From positions 12,708,639 through 12,772,638 of the forward strand of contig NC_052357.1 of the NCBI RefSeq assembly GCF_009727055.1: 64,000 nucleotides of DNA, written 5' to 3'. Shown here piece by piece: positions 1 through 12,540 of this stretch (positions are counted from its first letter, which is position 1; each line of letters opens with the position of its first letter). This DNA is from Benincasa hispida. Its lineage: Eukaryota; Streptophyta; Magnoliopsida; Cucurbitales; Cucurbitaceae. A program made the translations under genes and the position numbers. The notes under the pieces were generated by a model. That model saw only the letters and a program-made list of their open reading frames with translations, did no database searches and was not told where the DNA came from.

Positions 1-739
1 GAGTTAAAAAAAAAACTAATTCTAATTAACAATCAAAAGGTGGGACAAATTCTTCTCATGATGACGTGGTGTGTTAGGAGCTTGCCACGTCAACCAACAT
101 GATTTGATTAAATATTAATCAAATATTATAAATAAATAGAAAAGAGAAAGAATAAAGTATGAAATCGACCAGGGTCCCATTTCCAAATCATTATTCATAA
201 AATTAAAAAATTAAATAGGTGTGTGAAAAGAAAAAGGATACAATAAGCTGATCTGTAATTAGAAAGTTAAGTTGCTTAAGTATGGTAGTAAAAGAATAGT
301 GAGAGAAAGGAATTAATTATGATTAATTAATTTTATAATGTGTGTTAAAATCTAAAGAGATTATATGTTGTGGAAAAAAAACTATGGAATAGTGTTATAA
401 ATTTGGGGTTTTAATGGTTCAAAGATGGTGTCTTGGAATATAATATAAAGTTAGATGATGCATGGTAAGAGCCATGATTAATTAATTAATACATGTTGGG
501 AGGAGATTTCATAGTAAACTCAAGTGGGGTCCCCAACTTTTAAACCATTTCAAAGATTGTGATCCATGAAATATTGGTGGGTGGGAAAATCTAAAGCTTA
601 ATCAATATTTAGAATTATATGACTTTTTCAAACTTAAAATTTTACTTGCAAAATAAAATTGTTTGTTGTTGTGCCTAATTTTTCAATTGATCACAAAATT
701 ACAAGTTTAATCGGTATGCTTTGAAGTTTGGGTTTATTT
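1..739. other. AT-rich intergenic DNA
   Basis: No open frame or recognisable element is visible here. The only ordered signal is a pair of ACGT-core motifs near the left edge, listed separately. Confidence 0.6.
62..92. promoter_or_regulatory. Inverted pair of ACGT-core motifs
   Basis: TGACGTGG (62-69) and CCACGTCA (85-92) form a perfect 8-bp inverted repeat around a 15-base spacer. ACGT-core sequences of this type (G-box/C-box hybrids) are known plant bZIP targets. No gene start is visible downstream within the window, so a regulatory role is inference. The gene concerned, if any, could lie off the left edge. Confidence 0.25.
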
Positions 740-1083
740 GATTTTGTTGAAAATGGTAGAGCCCTCAAAACGACGAATTGTAAATTGTCAAGGCACGACG
801 GTCAGGCGAAGAGCAAAACTTGCAAAACAAAAACTCGTTATAGGCTGAGTCGGGGAGCTCGTTCTCTTTAAGACGTTTCGCGGCTCTGTCCAAGTGTGCA
901 AACATGTCTAAAAATTACCACGTCGTTCCCAAGATAAAACAGCCAAATGAAAACCGATCGGAAATGCACCGTTACCGATCGAAACGTACACCATTTCTAA
1001 ACTCACTGCTCCAAAAGTCAAGATGGAGAAGGAGAGGTAATTGAAGTGGGAATTTAGAAAATGAATTTTGCGTCTTACGAACT

Positions 1084-1115
1084 GCTGAAGGCCTCGCCTT
1101 TTATAGGCCTTCAGC
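1084..1115 (-). promoter_or_regulatory. TATA box in the loop of a perfect inverted repeat
   Basis: GCTGAAGGCC (1084-1093) and GGCCTTCAGC (1106-1115) are a perfect 10-bp inverted repeat. The 12-base loop holds TATAAAAGG on the minus strand (1105 to 1097), matching the plant TATA consensus. Confidence 0.4.
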
Positions 1116-1118
1116 ATC

Positions 1119-1225
1119 GAAACGGACCGTTTAAAAATTAATCAACGAACCGTTTTAAAAAAAGTCATTGTTTTAAAAATAATCAATGGACCATTTTAAA
1201 TATAATCAATGGACCGTTTTAAATA
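1119..1225. repeat. Short tandem repeat, about 22-bp unit
   Basis: Four to five diverged copies of a unit containing AATCAATGGACCGTTTTAAA follow each other directly. They lie upstream of the minus-strand TATA box, where LTR enhancer repeats often sit. Confidence 0.55.
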
Positions 1226-1230
1226 TAAAT

Positions 1231-2197
1231 TTGCATCCAGATCTCTATACTTACAAAATAATAATAATAATAATAAGTCTCTAGACTTTCAATTTTATGT
1301 TTAATATAGGTTCATAATAAATTTAAAGATTTTAATATAACTAATCTATCAGATATAAATTTAAAATTTATAGACTAAATTTGTAACTTACCATTTTCTA
1401 AAATTAAAAAATAGGCTGAAATGAGATAGTAGTTGAATTATTTATGGAGCTTGACATCTTCAAGTTTCCACCCTAATTTGATTTTTATGTTCTTCAATGA
1501 TAGTGTATGGTACAATAATTGATGTGTATGCTTCTTATTGATTTTCAGTATTTGAAAATTGTGTTATCTTTCTCATAATTTCTATACGATAGTTTTCGTA
1601 TTTTGAACATAGTCAGATTTTTTTTTAAATTTTATTTTAAAAGAAGTTGTTACAATAAGTTCAAATTTGAAAAACTAATAGTTATAAACATGAGATAAAT
1701 GAATTAAATTTTGTAAGAGTTAGTAGTTGATATGAAAGAAAAGTAATTATTTAATAAGTGTATTATATGGTCCCCTTTGAAGAAAGAACTCACCACCTTC
1801 ACCTCTTCCAAAGCTAAATGTCACCAAGCATGAATTGGTACAAATTGTCATAATGAACATCTCTTCATCTTTTTCTTTATTGTGTCACTATCCTATTCAA
1901 ATTCAATTCCATTCTTTAGGTCCACTTTCCTAAATCCTTCAACTATATTACTTCTAATTGGTAAACTCTAGTTGAATTATTATCTAACTTAAAACTCTAT
2001 GTTTTATACTTTAACCTAAATACTTATTAAAAGCGTTATATAATTTTGTCCCTTTTGAAACTTTTATATGTAGATATTTTTAGATCATTTCTCACGGTCA
2101 TTACTTCAATCTATTAACATGTAAATCTTAATGTCGAGTTCAACAATTACGTTGTTATTAAAGTGAACTTACTAAAAAATTAAGGTCAATAAACTTA
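1231..2197. other. AT-rich intergenic DNA
   Basis: Nothing recognisable was seen apart from a short (TAA)n run near 1257-1275. Confidence 0.6.
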
Positions 2198-3787
2198 TGT
2201 TAGGGGTTTTGTGTGTCCAAAAAACAACATTGCTTCCATTTACACACGAGTCTTAGACAATTAAATACCATAGGGATTAGCATTGAAAGGAAGTCTTCTC
2301 AAGTACTAACACAATAGACGATTCATGTACTAAAACTCTTCTTTCACGAATGTAATATGTGGAGACATGGAAGGGGGGCGTCCTATGCAAAGAGTTTGTA
2401 TAAGATCAGACTAAGAAATTAGTCACTTTTATTTTATAACGCTATTTTTTGAGACTAACTATTTCAAAGCAATGAACTAAGTAACTTAGCCTTAATCCTG
2501 AGCTAACTATGAACTCCTGTTTATTCGAGATTCTCCCTAAATTTTCATGGGTAAGGGTTGGCTCAACAACGCTGGCTCAATAAACCTCCCATTTAAGGGG
2601 TAAGATCGGGTACATAACTGGAGACATAGGGTGCAAGATGAAATTCACTCCTACCCGCTTTTGGAGATAGTAGAGAGGTTGTTTCTTTCAGTGCTAAATC
2701 CGAGTCTTGAATAAGGGACCCCACCATCTCATTGGCCCGAGAGGGTCTCGGTTTAGTGATTGGATTACCAACCAAGTGTTCATTAGAGAATCAATGAGAC
2801 TTAAGGAACAAGATGTAATCTCGGGGATAAAACAACTTTTGACCCAATCGTTATTACGAACAACCTGTGAAGGGTTGATTTACTGATTATGGTTATATCA
2901 AGTGGACATAAATATATCTACAGTGAAGGGAGTACAATTACTGGGCTTTAGTGGAGTGACCTGTTAGTTAACAAAAGTTGATTAATTAGGTTAAAGAGTT
3001 TGGTCGGTTAATCTCGGATTGTTGGAGTCCATGATTTATAGGTCCATTATGTTCCTATAATAACTCATAAACGGGTTAAACCTTAGAATAGCATGATGAG
3101 AGAATTTGAAAGGTACAAATTCAAATTGAGGGAATTAGTAATTATATACGATGTAATTACACGTTTAGTTATCGAATTAAACGAAATTGGAGAATTGGAT
3201 AATATTTAAATATGATTTAAATATTAAAATTATATAAATGGGGATTCATATTTATTTTTAATTAATTATTTAAAATTAGAAATTCTAATTTTATATCCAA
3301 TTCAATTTTTGTGCTTAATTTAATTTTATGAAATTTAAGTTAAATAAAATGGATAAAAAGGGGAAGCGGGGGTTTTTCAACCCTTTCCACTCACAATTCC
3401 ACTATTAAATGAGCTAATTGGTGTCAATATATTATGCAATTAGATTGCACGAAAGACTTGGATAAAAACTAATTGATTTCAACTAAGAGAGGGATGCATG
3501 CATTCTGAAAACCAATTTTTTCATAAAAATTTCTTCAAATTTTAGGTCATTTTGAATCCCACAATTCAATCTAAGGTTCAAGAGAATAATAGGAAAGATC
3601 TAATGGTGGTCTACAAGGTTTTGGTGTGGAAATTCAAGCTAAATTCGTGGACTAAAGAAGGTTTTCAAAGGTATATCTTCAAACCTTTTTATTCTATCAT
3701 GAACATATTTTCTTAAATGTTAAAATTGATGAATTAGAGTGATTAATAATTCTATTTGCTTTCATTAATTGTATACTAACTCCAACA
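2198..3787 (+). mobile_element. Copia LTR, group B (solo or remnant)
   Basis: The sequence starts TGTTAGGGGTTTTGTG and ends CCAACA, close to the TGTTG...CAACA termini of the precisely bounded copy at 50470-52249. It has the same internal order as other group B copies, including both conserved hairpins (2384-2402 and near 2709-2745). Flanking pentamers (ACTTA, CTATA) do not match, so the insertion cannot be proven by target duplication. No PPT or PBS is adjacent, which favours a solo LTR. Confidence 0.7.
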
Positions 3788-5803
3788 CTATACAATTTTT
3801 ATGGATCACAAAGTTAGTGAAAATTCTTGTTCTTTTCCAAGAAATTTCATAGAAAGAGAGAGGAAAAAATAAAAAAAATTAAAAACAAATCTCTCTTGTC
3901 TATGGTAAAATTTAAGAGGAAGATTAGGACATTCCATTTAAGGTTTAGGCATAACAAAATTGCTTTTTGAAGAAAGCAAAAGCATTTTCATTTCGCTTTT
4001 GGGAGTTTGGATAAGGCCAAAGATTTGCACGAAAAAGAAGACCTTGCGCATGCACTATGCCCCCTTGAAAACCCAACCAATTTATTATTAAACTAAACTA
4101 TATAAAGTAGTGCTAATATACTAATACTATACGATTAATTAATTATAATATTTCCCATCATGCTAATTTCTTTTTAAGTTCAATAAAATATGACGATGAG
4201 ACTTGAACCTCTGACCTTTTAATTGACGGTATATTAAAATATATGATTTCGTATATCATATTATATAGGTCATCGGAAAATTTTACTTAAATAGTTCTTT
4301 TAACTTTTTAAAGTAGTGTGAACTTTAATATAGATGAATAAATTAAAAGCATTTGTTTAAGAATAAAAGTAAATAAAGGGGAAATAACTTTTCCAACCCT
4401 TTGGTAACAACATTTAAGTATGTACTTTTAACTTCGGATCTCAAAGTTGATAATACGTGCTACATGTTGGTTGAATTATGTTTATTTTGTCAATATATAT
4501 TAAGTTTTTAAATATGTAAATAGACATGTACATCAAATAGTATGATAAAATAAAGTAAATTACAAATTTAGGTTATAATTTTTTTTAATATTTTAAAATT
4601 GATGATCTACTACAATATGTAAAATTGAAAGTTTAAGATTGTATACTAGACATAAAATAATATGTCAAATTTTGAAAATTTGAACTCATCAAGATCAATT
4701 AGACACAAAATTAAAAGTTCAGGGATCTATTAGATAAAAGAAAAATCGAAAGTTCAAATGCATATTAGATACTTTTAAAATTTTAAAGGATTAAATAAAT
4801 ATAACCTTCAAAGTTTAGAGACTAAGCTTGTTAAATTTTTTTTAAGAAAAATAAACAACAAAATAGGGAGGTTATTGTTAAACAAGCTTAGTTCCTTTTA
4901 AAAATGGAATATAATTTTTTTTTTCTTTTCAAAAAACTAAAATAACAAAGCAAAATTTATGTCTAGTATAATTTATAGGGTAATTGTTTTAAACGATGAA
5001 ACTATTGAAAATATTTCTAAGTATAGAAAAAAATTACTGTTTATTAGTGATAGACCTTAATGAACTTCTATCATTGATATTGATATTGATAGATGTCTAT
5101 TACAGTCTATCGTGATCTATCACTAATAGATGAGGACATTTTACTATATTTGTAAATAAGTTGATTCATTTTTCTTTATTTTTAAAAAATAATCCTAATT
5201 TATATTTGAATTTATTTGTATCACACTTTTTTACATCTCCAACAAATACACCAAATTTACACATAGTGATAAGGTGGTGGGTTTTGGAAGGTAATTTTAA
5301 AAGTAATTTTGCATAATGATTGAGATTGGAAAATTAGTAATGGAATTTTTTAATTAAAAAAGTGAGTATTTTGACTTTTTAAAAAAACTTTTTCAAATTA
5401 TGCTTCCTTTCTTTATCCGTTGAATATTTGCAAGGAAGAGGAATAATTTTCCACAACGCCAATGACCTAAGATAAAGAATTCAACTTTTCTTTTATTAAA
5501 TTAAAAAAAAATAGTCAAGAGATAAACCAATGGTGGTAGTTGGGTTTTTGGTGGGTTAACATTAAACATTAAAAATTACTATATATTATTTTTGTAATTA
5601 TTATTATTATTATTATGATAATTATGGAAATTTGCGTGGCAAGTTTTTGATCTATTATAAATGAATTCCATTGGCGTTCTCCTTTTGATTTTTTTTCCTT
5701 TGGTATTTTGATGTAACATTGTTATTTTTATACTTAAGATTTGGATATATTAGAAAAAAAATAAAGGAAATTGCAATAAGTAACTAAAAGGAAATAGTCA
5801 AAA
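3788..5803. other. AT-rich intergenic DNA
   Basis: No coding signal is visible. The segment holds a hairpin repeat (4960-5170) and an (ATT)n run near 5592-5612. Confidence 0.6.
4960..5170. repeat. Hairpin repeat, MITE-like
   Basis: TTAGTGATAGA near 5043 and TCTATCACTAA near 5117 are inverted arms around several TCTAT/ATAGA units. A similar set of motifs (TCTATCA repeats followed by a TGTATTTAAA-like edge) recurs at about 31800-31910, which suggests a dispersed foldback element. Ends and target duplication were not resolved. Confidence 0.4.
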
Positions 5804-6464
5804 TATAACATTCCGAATTTTCCAGGTAATTTGTATTAAATTATCTTAAAATATTTGAGCGTTATTTTGATAAGTTTGGGCTAAAAATTTAATTCTGGAG
5901 GTAAGATAATTAATTTAAAAGATATTTGTATAGAATTAGAATTTTAATTCAATTTAAGAAAAAATTGGATTAATTTATTTGGGAGAAAGTGTGTTTTTAA
6001 ATTGGTTAATATTTGGAAGGATGTAATTTTTCTTAACTAATGGATTGTACGTTCCCTTTAATTTTAATTTGGAGCCAAAATTAAATTAATTGGAGAAGTT
6101 AATTGGTTTGAGATCAATTTGATCAGAGATTTGGACATTTTGGATTGTTTTAGATAAAGACTTGAAAATAAAGAAAAATGAAAAGAATTAGGATTTTGGA
6201 AATTAAAAGGAATTTGAAGTTTAAGAAGGAAAGAGAAATTTTGGTTCTAAATTTTATCCTCTTTAATTTTGGAGTTTGGATCCAAATTAGAGAAGATAAT
6301 TAATTTAAATTGAGTTGATAAGAGAAATTTTGATTTAATTTAAATTAATTAGATGATGGATTTCCTAATTAGAGAAAATGTCTTATTCAAAAAAGGAAAT
6401 CTAATCTATTTACTACTTCAATTTGTGGAATCCCAAATAATTTAGGATTAGAATTATTATTCCT

Positions 6465-6472
6465 CTATAAAT
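6465..6472 (+). promoter_or_regulatory. TATA box of gypsy LTR
   Basis: TATAAATA lies in the context CCTCTATAAATACAACC, a near-consensus plant TATA box about 660 bases into the LTR, as expected at the U3/R boundary. Transcription would start roughly 25-35 bases downstream. Confidence 0.6.
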
Positions 6473-7103
6473 ACAACCATCCACTTCATTCCAAACCATT
6501 CACTTTATTCCAAATTGAGGTCAATTAGTGAGAAAAATCCATGTTACTTTTATATTTGTTTTAGCCGTTTGCCGTTGTGCGTCCGCCGGTCACCGTCGCT
6601 CGTCGGATTTTTATTTTATTTGGAGCATCGATTCAAGTTTTTGAAAGTCGCTAGTCTACTATTCAACAAGTTTCGGAGCGTTGGAGCACATAATTGATTT
6701 GAATATTTGAGCGAAGTTTGGAATAAATTTGGAGTAAACACCGTTTCAGACATTAATTCAAGTTTTTGTTGGAGGTTGATTTCTTGGATTAATTTTGGAA
6801 TTTCAATTCGAGGTAAGTAATCTTACTACTGGAACCATCTTTGTGCCAGATGATAAATTTAAGAATAATTTTGAGGATTCTAAGACTGTTTGTATCGAGA
6901 TGCATGATGAAAAATAAGCTTATCTTAATTATGTTTTGAAGCATGTTATGAGTGTAAGCATGGATTAAATTTTTTATATGCTTTGCTAGAAGAATAATGG
7001 GCATGATGATATGTATTTGCATGATTGTGGACCTTTATTTTATGATACGTGTTATTTATGATAGTGGTAGTTACCTCTACCCATAGTTAAATACCTACTA
7101 GAG

Positions 7104-7281
7104 GTTTATGTTTCCTTCGAAATTCACCAAAGGTGGTGATCTCCTTTGGAATTCACTAAAGGTAGTGATCTCCTTCGAGATTCACCAGAGGTTTGTGTTT
7201 CCTTCGGGACTCACCAGAGGTTAGTGATCTCCTTCGAACTTCACCCGAAATTAGTGATCTTCTACGGGATTCCACCAGAAG
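7104..7281 (+). repeat. Tandem array, 29-31 bp unit, six copies
   Basis: Six contiguous units (7104, 7133, 7162, 7191, 7220 and 7251) alternate a GTGATCTCCTTCG-like half with a TTCACCAGAGG-like half. The first four are exactly 29 bp and the last two about 31. The related LTR at 60126-61539 has only one to two units at the same place (61470-61539), so copy number varies between family members. Confidence 0.85.
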
Positions 7282-7826
7282 TTTATGGGTATATTTTACC
7301 TATGGTAGGACGGGTTTAATTATCGACTAGATGTCCATCCCATGGAAAATAGAGGTTTATGAATGTTTCCCTAGAGAGTGGCATTTAGAGGACATAGATG
7401 CTTAGCCTGACCCCGATAATGGGGTTACTTATTGAGTATTTCATCCCCATTCTTTCTTATGTTATGTTTTTCAGATAAGTGCAAGGGCGTATAGACGAAT
7501 GACAAGGAATTCGTGACCATGCTATTGGGACCAGAGAGATGTTTCTGCTTATATTTTCATGTTTTAGTATTTTACATTCCAGTCTTGATGTTTGAACTTA
7601 GAGTTTCATTGTTGAAACTTTTATTTGTAAAACTTCATGAAATTTATTTTGAACTTATATTTCAGGGGACATCGATAAAAGATTTTTAGTTATTAAATTT
7701 TACAAAATTTATTTATTTAATAAAGTTCGTTTGATTTAATTAAAATTCGTGAGAAAGTCGTTTTGAGATTTATGCATGCATGTAGTAACGACCAAGTATA
7801 AGTCCTAGAAAGCTAGGTCGTTACAG

Positions 7827-7841
7827 TTGGTATTAGAGCCC
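7827..7841 (+). other. Primer-binding site, gypsy element 1
   Basis: TTGGTATTAGAGCCC begins two bases after the LTR end and differs by little from the TTGGTATCAGAGC core complementary to the 3' end of initiator methionine tRNA, the usual primer of plant LTR retrotransposons. It fixes the element as plus strand. Confidence 0.8.
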
Positions 7842-10186
7842 ATGTTTTGGATTCTGTAGACTGACTTACTATGTAAGTCCAGATTGTCCTTATGACCCAT
7901 GAACGAATTCTTCGTCATCACCAGGTATGTCTTATCACTTAAAAGTTTTATGATATTTATGCATTAAAATATTTGTTTAGCTTAAATGCACCAGATATGT
8001 TCTAATGCTAGGTCAGTGACTCGATAGAAGTTATTATAAGTTGATTATTCAGGTACGATGCTACAAAAAGAAAAAAGAAAAAAAAAAATTATGAAGTCAC
8101 TTGGCAGTAGTTTATCTCATAGAAATTTTGTTAGAAACGAAAAAATATATACCTTAGTTCATAGATCTTAAAGGTTGATGAAACTATGTAGAGTTATGAA
8201 AGTTTAAGAATAAAGATATGTATATGTTTAAGCCAAGGAATAAAATTGTCTAGACAAGAATTCATTAAGGTGTAGTGTTATGTTTTGTGTTGGGTAGTGC
8301 AATTGGTGGTAGTAAGATAAATTCCTTCATAGGCCACGTACTCAAGTATAAGGTTAAAAGTTGTTTTATGGATAAGAGGGAGAAGAAGAAGAGACTATAG
8401 ATTTGTTAAAGATTCTGAGATATTAAAACCAATCATTTCGAAAGGAATTTTGGAAAGGATTAATAAGTCATAATCACTTTAGTAATACTAGAAAATTGAT
8501 GGACTAGGTAAAGTATGTGTAATGATATGAAGAATTCTTTTGGAATATCTTAGCTAAGCCGATGAGAGGAAGCCAAAATAGTTGGACATGAGCTTGAACT
8601 TAAAGGAGATAAACCAAAGTGTTATTTGTTTGGGTTGAAGGATTATTTTAGAGTACCTAGATCCATAGCCTTATTGTGATAAGGAGATCCAAGTTGGGAA
8701 AATTTGAATAAATAAAAGTATTTTGGAGTTTAAAAGCATGAAAATTGGCAAAAGAGATTTCTACAAGATGGAAATTCTTAGTGAGTGAGATAAGACTTAT
8801 GGAGGAGTCAAGTAAAATATACTTTAGTAAAGAGATTATGTTCCACTTGGAAAGTGGAAAAAAAAAAGTTGTGTCTTGAATTTAGTAGTTTTATCAAAGA
8901 TAAGTGTGAATGAGAGAAAAGTATCCAAGAAAGTTTACTCTTTTGGAAATAGAAAGAAATTTGATGTGTTCAAAACTCCCAGTTAAGTATGGTTTGGAGG
9001 CATGATATGAGGAGTTACAAGGTATTTGCTTTGGTGTAAAAGAAGAATATCTCATTATCATGTGGAACTTTGGGACAATATGTGTTGGAAGGAAAGATAG
9101 CTTACATAGGAGATTGGATATGGAACTTTGTTTTAACACAATAATCTGTTATCAAAATAAAGGTTGAGAAGGGTCAAGCTAAAATGGAGTTACTAGTAAC
9201 AATGAATGTTCAAGAACTATTGACATGGTATGTTGAGGATTCATTAGTTGAGAGGTAAATCATTGAGGGCATTAGTAAGATTTAATGAATTTTGATTGTG
9301 TGTGCAAGTTGAAAACATGAACTAGCAAGAGGATCAATTTGATTGAAAAAGGAAAATAATCCAGCTCAAGGTAGACAGAAGTGGTATATGCTTAAAAGTA
9401 AGTAAGTTGGATCTTCCAAGATCACCATTGGTATAAGGGATAGACGTGGTTATAAAGTTGAGTTGATAACAAGAAGTTGCTATAGGTGAGTTTAGAGCAT
9501 TATAAGATAATATATTTTCTCTTGCATGGGCAATGAGTTAACTAGCTTTAGAGAGTACGAGTAATTCAAGCTAGGACTTATGAATCAAGAAGGTTTTATC
9601 GTAAAAACTAACTTCAGAGATCAATTACGGTTATTATGAGGTTATGAAAATGTGTTATCAATTGATTGATGCTTTAGCATTCAGGAACTTCAAAACCTCA
9701 TTTTCGGAGGGAATTTTAGAATCGTTCGCAACAAGGTCTAAGTAATGATATGTGATTGTTTTAAGGCTAAAGAATAACATGAGGATGAGCTCAAGCAAGT
9801 TTTATAACCCGTAACAGTATAGAGCCTCATGATGAGTTCCTCGTGAATGTGAGACTCAATTAGACAGAGTTATTCTCAGACATGTAGACCCTAAGAAGGA
9901 CATCACAGTCAGCACTTCTAGAGTATAAGTAGTTTTTAGTTGTCCAGATTTGCTTTGTTACGTATCTTCAGATGATGCATTATATAATATGACTAGTTTC
10001 TCCACTGCATATATAAAGATTTTCCTATGATAGTATGGTAGCCTCAGATATATGTTTTTAGTAGATAAGATTTTTTTTAAGCTCATGACAGTTTTCACAA
10101 TTTTCAGCGTGAACATATTAAAGTGTTGTTGATTTTTAGCATCTTAACTTTTATAGTTATATATGAAAGGGGTTGTCACACCTCTT
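7842..10186 (+). mobile_element. Degenerate interior of gypsy element 1
   Basis: This lies between the PBS and the integrase remnant, where gag, protease and reverse transcriptase would be expected. I could not recognise any of these domains in any forward frame, and stops are dense. A stretch near 8815-9000 is matched by 59700-59890 in the second gypsy copy (shared motif GATTATGTT/CCACTTGGAAAGTG), so this noncoding-looking sequence belongs to the family rather than being random insertion. Confidence 0.55.
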
Positions 10187-10414
10187 TTGGTACTAGTTTC
10201 AGTTATGTCAAATGACGACCCACGTTTTACATCCATTTTTGGAAGAGTCTCCTAGAAGGCGTTGGATCCTAGTTAGAATTTATTACAACTTTTCACCCAC
10301 AGACTAATGGTCCAACAGATCGTTTGTACAAAAAATTAGAGAATGTGTTATGTGCTTGTGGATGGGAGTTTTTGAGGAGCTGGGACTCTCATTTGCATCT
10401 CACGAAGTTTGCTC
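10187..10414 (+). pseudogene. Gypsy integrase, segment 1 of 3
   Basis: Forward frames show the end of a Ty3/gypsy integrase catalytic core: a DPRFTS-like motif near 10215-10235, FHPQTNGPTDRLYKKLENVL near 10295-10350, and WDSHLHL near 10380-10400. In the family these mark the second catalytic aspartate region and the conserved FHPQTDGQTER motif before the catalytic glutamate. The frame shifts at least once, with stops around 10245-10265. The copy is then cut by a solo copia LTR at 10420. It cannot encode a functional integrase. Confidence 0.8.
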
Positions 10415-10419
10415 ATATT

Positions 10420-12373
10420 TGAAGGAACTCGTTTTATAGAAAACTTTTTGAGCGGAAACGAATCGTTCTAATCCCATTTCGATTGAAATAAACATTTACA
10501 ATAAATAAAACAGACTATGCATAAATATAAATTACAACATCTTTTGAATAAGAACCAAGGGTTTAGAGATTATACCTTTGAAGAACTTTTCTTCAAGTAA
10601 ATCCCTCGAACTACACGAACACTTCGAATAAGTCATGAACACTCCAAACAACAACAAACAACAACGAAATGCTCAAACCAAAAGAGGACACAACCACTTG
10701 GTGACCTTGGTATTCTCGGGGTGAGAACCCAGGAGTAGTAGACTCTGACTATTTTGGATAAAAGAGAATTTGTGGTTTGGAGAAGGAAGACGAATGGAGG
10801 AGGAAAAACTCTATTGCATAGATCAACTCTCCAATCGTGTAGTAAAAGGAGTCTATCGCATAGGCTTTCATGTGTAGAAGTTTCACAATTTATACAACTC
10901 TTAGATTTGGAATAAATAAAATCATATTTTATTTATCCCATTTTACTATAAAACCACTTAACTTCCCACTAAGGTGGTTAGAGAGAAAAAAAGGGGATAA
11001 TTATCAAATATAATTAATAATATAAATAAATATGATAACTAACTTACCATATTATATTTGTAACCTATAGTTTTAATATTGCATCATATACAATATAAAC
11101 TATAGTTCTTTTTCTCTATTTTATGACATTTAATATAAATCATATTTATATTAAATTTAATAACTATGAATCTCATTCATAGAAAATATTCCTCCAATTA
11201 AACTATAATGAATCAAATACATTATGTCAATTATATCATATATAATTAAATTCCCTCTTATTAATTTGAACAATTCAAATTAACCTCAAAACTGATTCTC
11301 AACTAAATCCTTTTTGAGCTACCAAGAAAACCATATGGACTTGTAGCTTGAAGCTCCAACCGTACGTGAATAACTAATTAAACATTTTAATCACATTATT
11401 CACCATTCGTTAACTATCGGGCATTTCACTAAAAACCGACAGCTGCACTTTTCGCAGTACAAATATATTTCTGTGTCTATTGGATGTAACCAATCAATAG
11501 TATAATGACCCTTCACAAATTGGTCGAAAGTACAGTTAGGCCAAATTACCGTTTTGCTTCTGTAGTTACATCTAATTCCTTAAGTGCCACTGATCGCTCT
11601 AATGAACAATAGATCATAGTCCCACTATGACTAAACCCTCTCTAACCAAGAGAGGGTGTGGCGCCACATTGTTCAAGACCCGGAATCAGCCTTTAAAGGA
11701 GCAATTTATTACTTACCACTGCATCGAGGAATGAGTGAATTCCATCTTATGTAGCTGAGTTCCCAGCTCTCCAATCAGACGAATCCCCAAAATGGTAGGC
11801 TTGTTGAGTTGGCAATCTGGCCCATATCACCCATGAAAATCAAAGGACCGCTCTCATAGGTAAGAGTTCACAACTCACTCAGGATTAAGGTCATTTTATC
11901 TATGGTCATCCTAGTGAAATGAAAGTCTCTATTATGAACGACGTTATATAACGAGACTAAACATTTCATGGTCTAGTCTTAACTTCTTTGTATAAAATAT
12001 CCCCGCTTGCATGTCTAATACATGAATGATCAGGATCAAATCATTTGTAGCACTTTACAACATTTGTAACACCTACAAAGAGGGCCATACTCGTAGTGTC
12101 ACCAGGTTATGGTACCAAACCTTATCAATATACTACAGACCATTTAAGTTATCACTTAAACATGATCCACCTTTATGTCTCCATATACATGTTTAAGTTA
12201 CAACCATAACCTTGGATGTTAGTTTATTGGTTTGTAGTTTATGCAACTAAAATATCATATATTTCATAGGCAAAGTGAATAAAATATCAAATATTATTAA
12301 TTATAGAAATGTTTGTTCATACAAGGTTTACAAACTATAGGACCCTACGAGATTTAGTGCATCAACCCCAACA
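10420..12373 (-). mobile_element. Solo copia LTR, group A, TSD ATATT
   Basis: On the minus strand it runs from TGTTGGGGTTGATGC (12373) to GAGTTCCTTCA (10420). ATATT flanks it on both sides (10415-10419 and 12374-12378), the 5-bp target duplication expected of LTR elements. It splits the gypsy integrase, whose reading resumes at 12379. There is no internal domain, so this is a solo LTR formed by LTR-LTR recombination. At 1,954 bp it gives the best-defined length for group A in this window. Confidence 0.93.
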
Positions 12374-12378
12374 ATATT

Positions 12379-12540
12379 AATAGTCGCCAAACTAGTATTG
12401 GCATGGCGCCATTTGAGGCCCTATATGGGAAGAGTTATAGGTCTCCTATATGTTGAGATGAGGTTGGTGAACGAAAGTTACTAGGACTTGAGTTAGTGTA
12501 GACGACGAATGAGGCAACACGGAAGATCCGAGTACGTATG
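12379..12540 (+). pseudogene. Gypsy integrase, segment 2 of 3
   Basis: IGMAPFEALYGKSYRSPIC is legible right after the solo LTR, matching the conserved gypsy integrase motif GMAPFEALYGRRCRSP that follows the catalytic core. Further on, GERKLLGLELV and TTNEATRKIRVRM follow the family order. Two in-frame stops are present and the segment ends at the next insertion. Confidence 0.82.

Larger units (their letters stand above)
740..1230 (-). mobile_element. LTR-like remnant, unassigned family
   Basis: This stretch is clearly richer in G+C than its surroundings. Read on the minus strand it has the order expected of an LTR: short tandem repeats (about 1119-1225), a strong TATA box (1105 to 1097), then a less AT-rich transcribed-type region. 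A short minus-strand frame (1117 to 908) has no recognisable domain and is not taken as a gene. No PBS, PPT or target duplication could be identified, so the family and the ends are uncertain. Confidence 0.35.
5804..7825 (+). mobile_element. 5' LTR of Ty3/gypsy element 1
   Basis: The left end reads TATAACATTCCG, one base from the TGTAACATCCCG start of the related LTR at 60126. The right end is GGTCGTTACA, followed after one base by a primer-binding site. A TATA box at 6465-6472, a G+C-richer stretch near 6550-6620 and a 29-bp tandem array (7104-7281) lie inside. At about 2.0 kb it is a long gypsy LTR. Degeneration of the terminal TG indicates age. Confidence 0.8.

Noticed and set aside
2193..3792. 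Target duplication for the first group B LTR
   Set aside because: ACTTA and CTATA do not match convincingly in any register, so the insertion ends remain unproven.
7104..7281. CRISPR-like repeat array
   Set aside because: Units are directly contiguous with no unique spacers and lie inside a plant gypsy LTR.
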